A DNA stretch of 18,863 bases from a bacterium (GTDB lineage: Bacteria; Electryoneota; Electryoneia; Electryoneales; Electryoneaceae): positions 1 to 18,863 of the forward strand of contig JANQEY010000033.1 in assembly GCA_028278125.1 (NCBI GenBank), read 5' to 3'. Of the stretch, positions 14,801-18,863 are shown in pieces. A program made the translations under genes and the position numbers. The stretch's first letter is position 1, and the number at the start of each line of letters is the position of its first letter. The notes below the pieces were generated by a model, which was given only the letters and a program-made list of their open reading frames with translations, was not told where the DNA came from and did not search any database.

Positions 14801-17800
14801 GCATTGCATCCCGCATTATCAAACTGGCCACCTTTACGCAGATGGACATCCCCCTGAGAAATATCAACCGTGCCGTAATAATTGTAAAGTGAACCGCCAG
14901 AGAAAACATTCACGACTGATGAGTCGTTTTGGCTTTGCAACGTGCCACTCAACATCGCAAACAGCCCAGGATGATAAACATTTATTATCCCTGGTTGCAA
15001 AGAATCACCATTGGCGATGGTTCCGTAGTTGTACAAGCCACCGTACACATTAATCGAATTGTTCGATCGATTAATCATTTCACCAAGGACAATAACTTTT
15101 TCACCCTCTAGAATGTTCCAATCAAAATCATGATGGATATAAACGGGTTCCCCCTCTGGAATAATCACCGGCTCTGTTCGCAAATCCAAGAGCGACCCAT
15201 TAAAAATGCCATTGTTGATGAATTCACCGTCGCCAAACAGCACAAAGAAATAATTGTTCGTAAAGACACCGGTCGTGTGGTTGATGATCGTCGCATCGTT
15301 ACACATGTAGCCATTGTTTGTCAGCAGCCCACTGTTGATAAAAATATCATGGTTGCAGAATGTACCATCGTTCACCATTTCACCATCGTTGACCATAAGC
15401 TCAAAATTCGAGAACGTACCGTTGTTGTCCAAAAACCCTACGCTCATATTCGTAAACGTTCCGTAATTATCAACAAAGCCATCATTCGAGAACGTCTCGT
15501 TATTAGCAAATACGTCATAATTTTTGAAAAACGCATTGTTTACAAACAAACCGTTGTTGGTCAACAAAGCATCATTCGAGAACGTCCCACTATTATCAAA
15601 CGTTCCGGTGATCCTAAACGATCCTTTATTAATCATCAGCCCATCATTCGTCACCGTTCCCAAGCTATCGATCACAAACGTGCTGCCGAATGGGATGGAG
15701 AAAAGTTCTCCAGGCAAAATGTTCAAATATCCGTTCGTCACCGATTGAATCGAATCGGTAAAGAGATACGTGTGTCCGCCATCACCGTTTACCAGACTCC
15801 CTCCACCCAAAACAAACTCACCCTGCTGCACAAAAATTCTTCCATCAAAATCAACGTTCCAACTGTTCGTAATCGTACCACCAAGTAAGCGGAAAATTCC
15901 GCCGGTTTGTGTGATAACTCCCTCGTAGTCGATTGGCCCTCCAAGATTGAGTGCACCATTCCGTAGGTCACCACCATCGACGATGTTTAAAAAGCCATCA
16001 CCAAGATTGATCGTTCCGTTCCTTCGTAAACCATTGGTGAACTGCCCGCCAACCTCAACCGTGCCACCCCAAATATCGATTACCCCATCTCTCCAATTAC
16101 CACTAATGACATAGCCAGGATCTTCAATCGATAACGTTCCGTCATACACCGTCACCGTTCCAGGACCATAGTTGCTGACATAAAACACGCCCGATCTATG
16201 GCACAGCATCCCACCATCAATAATTATTCGCCCCGGCACATTCAGACCATACCCGTTATGCAACTCACTACCCTGCACATCAAGCGTTCCATCGAGAATA
16301 ATTATTTCTCCCGTACTCACACAGCCATTTCTCAATTCCCCACCATTGACCAAAAGTGTTCCGCCATCGATTTCTATTCGTTTGTTGTTGCAAATGTTGT
16401 AGCCGTTTGTACGCAGCGTGCCACCAGGCCAAAATTCAAGCGTGCCGTTGATCGTCATGTCCTGCCCTAGCGCAACCGAAGAACCAACATAATAAATGTG
16501 AATATCATCGAAGAGCGAAAGCACATACCCACTATCTTTCGTTGCATCCCACCGTTCGTACCAGATACCGTTGTTTGTCACAGAACCGTTGTTGTTAGTA
16601 AAGAATCCTGCATCATCAAACAGACCGTCGATCACAAACGTGCCGCCCGAAAGCGTCATCGCCCCATCAACAGAAAGTGTGTATGCATCCGTGTAAAACT
16701 CCCCGTTTTCAAAAATCACCAACGAACCGGAAACCAATAAATCAGCCGTCAGCGTGAAACTATAATTGAGATAGTACGAAAAACCATCATCAGGGATAGG
16801 ATAGGTTTCATTTGGGTTCCACGGGGTATACCAAAACCCATTGTTCTGGAAAATTCCATCAACAATAAATGTGCCATTGTTGTAGATGTCACCGTTATTG
16901 ATCAACGTGCCACACGAAATCGTTACCGTTCCATCAAGATTATTATCGAAAATGCTACCAACACTTATGATCAAATTGCCACAAGAAGTGGTCAGTATCC
17001 CATTATTTGAAATCGTATATCCGTCGGTGTCCAACGTCCCTTCAGTCCAAATAATCAGGCTTCCATTGATTGTTAGATCGGCCCCTAGGGTGATATATTC
17101 ATTTATGAAATGATGTAAGCCATCAGAACGAGCGGGAACAATATACCCATCCCTACTTGGCACCCATTCGGCTGCAATCGCACCATTATTGTACGTGATG
17201 CCAAAATCTCTAAAAATGCCATTGTTAATAAACAGGACGTTATTGGTAAACGTTCCATAATTTTCAACCAACACATTATTTTCTAAAATCCAATCATTAA
17301 TAAATGTGCCGGTCAAACCATTTGTTACAATTCCATTATTCGTGAGTAGACTATTATTTTCAAAAAGGCCGCTGTTGGTGAAAATACCATCTTTAACCCA
17401 GAACATGCAATTATTTGTGATCGTTTGCAAAGAACCAACCTCGCCATCTGGCCAAATTTCAAAAACCCCATTGTTCGTCAAATTCGCATCCACCACCACA
17501 TCATAATCAACAAAATAAATTCGCCCATCATTTGGAATCGTGTAGCCATTCTGCGCACCCTCCCATTGCTCATACCACGTCCCGGCCCCACTTATAGCAA
17601 CATTTTCGATCACAATATTTGAGTTTGTGAAAGAAAGCTCATTCAAGAATGTGCCGTTATTATCCAAAATTCCCGCGTTCGTAAATGAGTAAAAATTATT
17701 GAGCACGCCGCTGTTTGTCAACGTACCATTGTTGATCAAGCGCCCACCCTCTTTGTTGAGCCAAAGTAAAGCACCTGAAATTGTAAATAATAAATCGTTG

Positions 17801-18863
17801 GTGACAAGATAGGTGCTGGTGTATAGTTCTCCATCGGTCCATATCACAAACGATCCTGAAACAAGCAAGTCATCGGTCAGCGTGAAACTGGTAGTTAAAT
17901 AATATGGAAACCCATCGTCAGGAATAACATACGACACTTCCGGCATCCATTCCGCATAAAACAAACCCGGATCGCCCGCAAAGTCACCAATGAACTCTCC
18001 ATTGTTGATAAATGTCCCAAAGTTGTAAAAGTTGCCACATGAAGTGTTCAAGACCCCATCAAGCATGTTATAGAACAACCCACCTGAACTTACAAACAAC
18101 GTACCACAGGAAAGTGTCACCAAACCGTCATTGCTCATCGTGTAACCATCGGTGATCAATGTGCCGGTCGACCAAATGTCAAACGTGCCATCAACGAGCA
18201 AGTCCGCTGTAAGCGTTTTTGCAAAATCCATGTAGTAACGCAAGCCATCAACATCATCTGGTGGAATAATATACGTTTCATTTGGCTCCCAACGATCAAA
18301 ATAAAAACCATTATTCGTAAATGTCCCGTTATCAACAAACGTTCCACCTGCAAGCAAAAGTATCCCGTTGTTTAGTAACACCCCATTGCTCGCAAGTTCG
18401 AGCGTTTGGCCCGAAGAAAGCATAAACACCTGATCGAAAAAGATTGTCAGGTTACTATCAACAAGATCATCGGTTATCAAAAAACCAAAAAATGCAACAT
18501 TACTGGTTCCGTTGCTGTCGTAAATATCAGCGTTATCCAGTACGAGTGTCCCACTCGAAACAATAATATCTCCCGTTAAACCAGCCCCATACCCGTTGGT
18601 GATTGTCCCGCTTGTCAAACGCAACGTTCCCCCATCAATCGTGACACCACCATCTGAACCCCACCCGTTATAAAACAGCACACCAGCTTGATCAAGCGTG
18701 CCGCCGGTCACATCGATCGTACCAACACCGCCATCCCCATTATAAAAATCACCATCAGTCAGCGTAAGCAACCCATCGGTAATCGATATGATGCCTGTGT
18801 TGTCATATCCATTTGCCAACGTGCCACCGCCCTGAGCAAGCGTGCCTCCAGAAATGTTGATGC
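12067..18863 (-). CDS. Gene A: giant repetitive secreted-type beta-solenoid protein (5' partial)
   Basis: The frame is open from the right edge to TAA at 12067-12069, giving 2,264 full codons. A TTG at 18819 could be read as a start, but codons upstream of it continue the same repeat (INISGGTLAQGGGTLANG), so the true start lies outside the window. Layout from the N side: G-type array (18863-18510); FFG linker; P modules whose Trp codons lie at 18289, 17947, 17563, 17164, 16819 and 16549, separated by F-x-N-x-G-x repeats; second G array (16385-15760); YLFTD linker; hexapeptide block (15606-15193); a divergent P-like module (VIIPEGEPVYIHH); then a C-terminal region of about 1,000 residues with its own degenerate repeat. 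The protein ends in VEVYGYIDIA, with no LPXTG, PEP-CTERM or recognisable autotransporter barrel. I recognise no named family. Extracellular fibre or adhesin is inferred from composition, repeats and the signal peptides of its neighbours. Confidence 0.9.
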   Translation of the reverse strand, partial: INISGGTLAQGGGTLANGYDNTGIISITDGLLTLTDGDFYNGDGGVGTIDVTGGTLDQAGVLFYNGWGSDGGVTIDGGTLRLTSGTITNGYGAGLTGDIIVSSGTLVLDNADIYDSNGTSNVAFFGFLITDDLVDSNLTIFFDQVFMLSSGQTLELASNGVLLNNGILLLAGGTFVDNGTFTNNGFYFDRWEPNETYIIPPDDVDGLRYYMDFAKTLTADLLVDGTFDIWSTGTLITDGYTMSNDGLVTLSCGTLFVSSGGLFYNMLDGVLNTSCGNFYNFGTFINNGEFIGDFAGDPGLFYAEWMPEVSYVIPDDGFPYYLTTSFTLTDDLLVSGSFVIWTDGELYTSTYLVTNDLLFTISGALLWLNKEGGRLINNGTLTNSGVLNNFYSFTNAGILDNNGTFLNELSFTNSNIVIENVAISGAGTWYEQWEGAQNGYTIPNDGRIYFVDYDVVVDANLTNNGVFEIWPDGEVGSLQTITNNCMFWVKDGIFTNSGLFENNSLLTNNGIVTNGLTGTFINDWILENNVLVENYGTFTNNVLFINNGIFRDFGITYNNGAIAAEWVPSRDGYIVPARSDGLHHFINEYITLGADLTINGSLIIWTEGTLDTDGYTISNNGILTTSCGNLIISVGSIFDNNLDGTVTISCGTLINNGDIYNNGTFIVDGIFQNNGFWYTPWNPNETYPIPDDGFSYYLNYSFTLTADLLVSGSLVIFENGEFYTDAYTLSVDGAMTLSGGTFVIDGLFDDAGFFTNNNGSVTNNGIWYERWDATKDSGYVLSLFDDIHIYYVGSSVALGQDMTINGTLEFWPGGTLRTNGYNICNNKRIEIDGGTLLVNGGELRNGCVSTGEIIILDGTLDVQGSELHNGYGLNVPGRIIIDGGMLCHRSGVFYVSNYGPGTVTVYDGTLSIEDPGYVISGNWRDGVIDIWGGTVEVGGQFTNGLRRNGTINLGDGFLNIVDGGDLRNGALNLGGPIDYEGVITQTGGIFRLLGGTITNSWNVDFDGRIFVQQGEFVLGGGSLVNGDGGHTYLFTDSIQSVTNGYLNILPGELFSIPFGSTFVIDSLGTVTNDGLMINKGSFRITGTFDNSGTFSNDALLTNNGLFVNNAFFKNYDVFANNETFSNDGFVDNYGTFTNMSVGFLDNNGTFSNFELMVNDGEMVNDGTFCNHDIFINSGLLTNNGYMCNDATIINHTTGVFTNNYFFVLFGDGEFINNGIFNGSLLDLRTEPVIIPEGEPVYIHHDFDWNILEGEKVIVLGEMINRSNNSINVYGGLYNYGTIANGDSLQPGIINVYHPGLFAMLSGTLQSQNDSSVVNVFSGGSLYNYYGTVDISQGDVHLRKGGQFDNAGCNAPESFTADNGSIFTDGSIVMLDRDFDIDATWTITHDAVIHGCDHKLVFGQDGEIVVGSGRSVRFENITIDNLSGNKIRCMDETATLSLANVIWIQDGNFSFTLGTIDVVDDWYLIGDENNYFSYQSANTLEVARESTIHVTKDMVFEIGLIGFHDSTARINLHGSTLQVAGPGTKLTFGTLRVANDSILAVDTTYGVTFGDDFSLEIEGGARLTIQDGTLFYNNNASQDGIKFIKDSAIINISQENGLTAVCDLTLRNGVLYTPITNPLATLGASQVTYDKFSYVYDDLSRAHDSYVSYFVTGTFKTANGYLAIDNGLLEVRAGRLLTPLRMIGASKLFGSGVAGNTITLQDKTATLDISLDSDIHGDIALNGGTLNLGTHVRFANDKTITGSGAVVLNSHKFSFGTTNQSNNHDIYWDMSSQVELQANMILSGTWTFSGTGRLSGNGHILDLTNSGRLIVDNDATLYLTDIIIKGLGENYGDLVFMNDNAQVIMANVGVVLANNYTVTIGGMYVEGPTHWFVDRYNWRFDVNASLTIDGTTLWRDSLDEVSLGDIVFGTPQENYLSLLNSGTIKVAAHGDWLQSDTTKLGERVADAQGDISLLYSFINSIDHGPDNVFFDSNQTLSYNIYLGPHHKMYLQNDLRLNGSTWYIYFSRADEPLFLIDSGITVTLEHIVLKDFLPEYVSFGDEQSELVFGDGVTIELAHDMMLSRQWLFVGDCVIKGFGNRVMVADDGLLDVAQDSVLTIDRVVLDGFGVRCRTNDGVVVLKDSEVVLASDYTFSSGAIRIERDVKMTGTNTFVYASAMTSTIDSSSMLYLDYGVTFSYDSPTENRELLVMTDTTSKLYLDGCMLYSTPTGLRLTTGRVLFDNYVTLSADGQQLSEAISFDDTIIVDVLAGAYVEVYGYIDIA
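15193..15606 (-). repeat. Hexapeptide N block of gene A
   Basis: About twenty nearly uninterrupted F-x-N-x-G-x units, for example FDNSGT FSNDAL LTNNGL and FVNNAF FKNYDV FANNET. A few units carry one- or two-residue insertions or longer breaks near the end (FVLFGDGE). Longest clean example of this repeat in the window (18-bp period in DNA). Confidence 0.8.
15760..16385 (-). repeat. Second G array of gene A
   Basis: Rungs such as IDGGTLLVNGGELRNG, ILDGTLDVQGSELHNG, IIDGGMLCHRSG and VYDGTLSIEDPG, 20-26 residues each. The array ends in HTYLFTDSIQSVTNGYL, which matches the YLFTD linkers of gene C and is followed by an IP-containing segment and then the N block. Confidence 0.75.
16552..18291 (-). 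repeat. P-module region of gene A (alpha-beta-gamma-alpha-beta)
   Basis: Trp codons at 18289 (alpha), 17947 (beta), 17563 (gamma), 17164 (alpha) and 16819 (beta); the sixth at 16549 lies just outside and is atypical (DSGYVLSLFDD). Signatures: ETYIIPPDD, VSYVIPDDGFPYYL, GYTIPNDGRIYFVDY, GYIVPARSDG and ETYPIPDDGFSYYLN. Beta-to-gamma spacing is 384 bp, close to the 381 bp of gene C. Unlike gene C there is no G array between gamma and the next alpha, so the alpha-to-alpha distance is only 1,125 bp. Confidence 0.8.
18510..18863 (-). repeat. G array at the visible N-terminal side of gene A
   Basis: Rungs INISGGTLAQGG, ITDGLLTLTDGDFYNG, VTGGTLDQAGVLFYNG and IDGGTLRLTSGTITNG, then a TSNVAFFG linker at about 18481-18510. 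The array is cut by the window edge, so more rungs and the signal peptide should lie to the right. Confidence 0.75.

Noticed and set aside
8577..15606. Hexapeptide acyltransferase or pentapeptide-repeat protein
   Set aside because: The six-residue unit is F-x-N-x-G-x and not the [LIV]-[GAED]-x-x-[STAV]-x consensus, there is no acyltransferase catalytic segment, and the period is six and not five.
151..18353. Many plus-strand open frames of 60-252 codons, the longest at 15130-15888
   Set aside because: All lie opposite the minus-strand repeat genes, have no ribosome sites or recognisable products, and mirror the antisense of Asn/Gly/Thr repeats. The minus strand explains the same DNA with signal peptides and regular repeats.
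18819..18819. TTG at 18819 as the true start of gene A
   Set aside because: In-frame codons upstream continue the G-type rung to the window edge, there is no signal peptide after the TTG, and genes B and C both look exported.

Overview
The whole window is one co-directional gene block on the minus strand, more than 99% coding. It holds three consecutive genes for secreted, highly repetitive, Asn/Gly/Thr/Ser-rich proteins. In transcription order (right to left) they are gene A (at least 2,264 codons, 5' end outside the window), gene B (281 codons, complete) and gene C (at least 3,715 codons, 3' end outside the window). Gaps between them are 11 bp (A to B) and a few tens of bp (B to C), and no promoter or terminator is convincing in either gap, so they look like one operon. 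There are no RNA genes, mobile elements, CRISPR arrays or plus-strand genes.

The three proteins share a small set of building blocks. P modules (about 60-70 residues) start at a Trp, continue with a 'Y-[IV]-[IV]-P-[DR]-[DN]-G ... Y-Y' signature, and run into 'TL..DLL.[SN]G...IW..G.L'. N blocks are runs of a six-residue repeat, F-x-N-x-G-x. G arrays are runs of a roughly 24-residue repeat, [IV]-S-G-G-T-F...F-Y-N-G...S-G-x-[IV]. G arrays end in one of two linkers (YLFTD... or TSNxxIFG...). P modules fall into three subtypes (alpha, beta, gamma) that recur in the order alpha-beta-gamma. In gene C this produces tandem super-repeats of 2,136 and 2,142 bp plus a third, longer one with an extra beta unit. 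Gene A ends in a different domain of about 1,000 residues with three or four copies of its own degenerate repeat; any equivalent in gene C would lie off the left edge.

Layout by plus coordinate: 1-2750 partial third super-repeat of C; 2751-4892 and 4893-7028 two complete super-repeats; 7029-8483 two P modules, a G array and N repeats; 8577-9050 long N block; 9193-11144 two N-terminal G arrays; 11148-11183 probable signal-peptide extension of C with a non-ATG start; 11210-12055 gene B; 12067-15192 C-terminal region of A; 15193-15606 N block; 15760-16385 G array; 16385-18291 alpha-beta-gamma-alpha-beta-X modules; 18510-18863 G array at the visible N-terminal side of A.

Organism: a bacterium using the standard code, with Shine-Dalgarno initiation (AAGGAG before gene B), Sec-type signal peptides and moderate GC (about 40-45% by eye). 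The C-terminal repeat style of gene A resembles, from memory, large surface-type proteins of Candidatus Dependentiae (TM6); this is a weak recollection and not a search result. The likely role is a family of very long exported beta-solenoid fibres or surface adhesins. The function is inferred from architecture only; no catalytic domain or known anchoring signal is visible.
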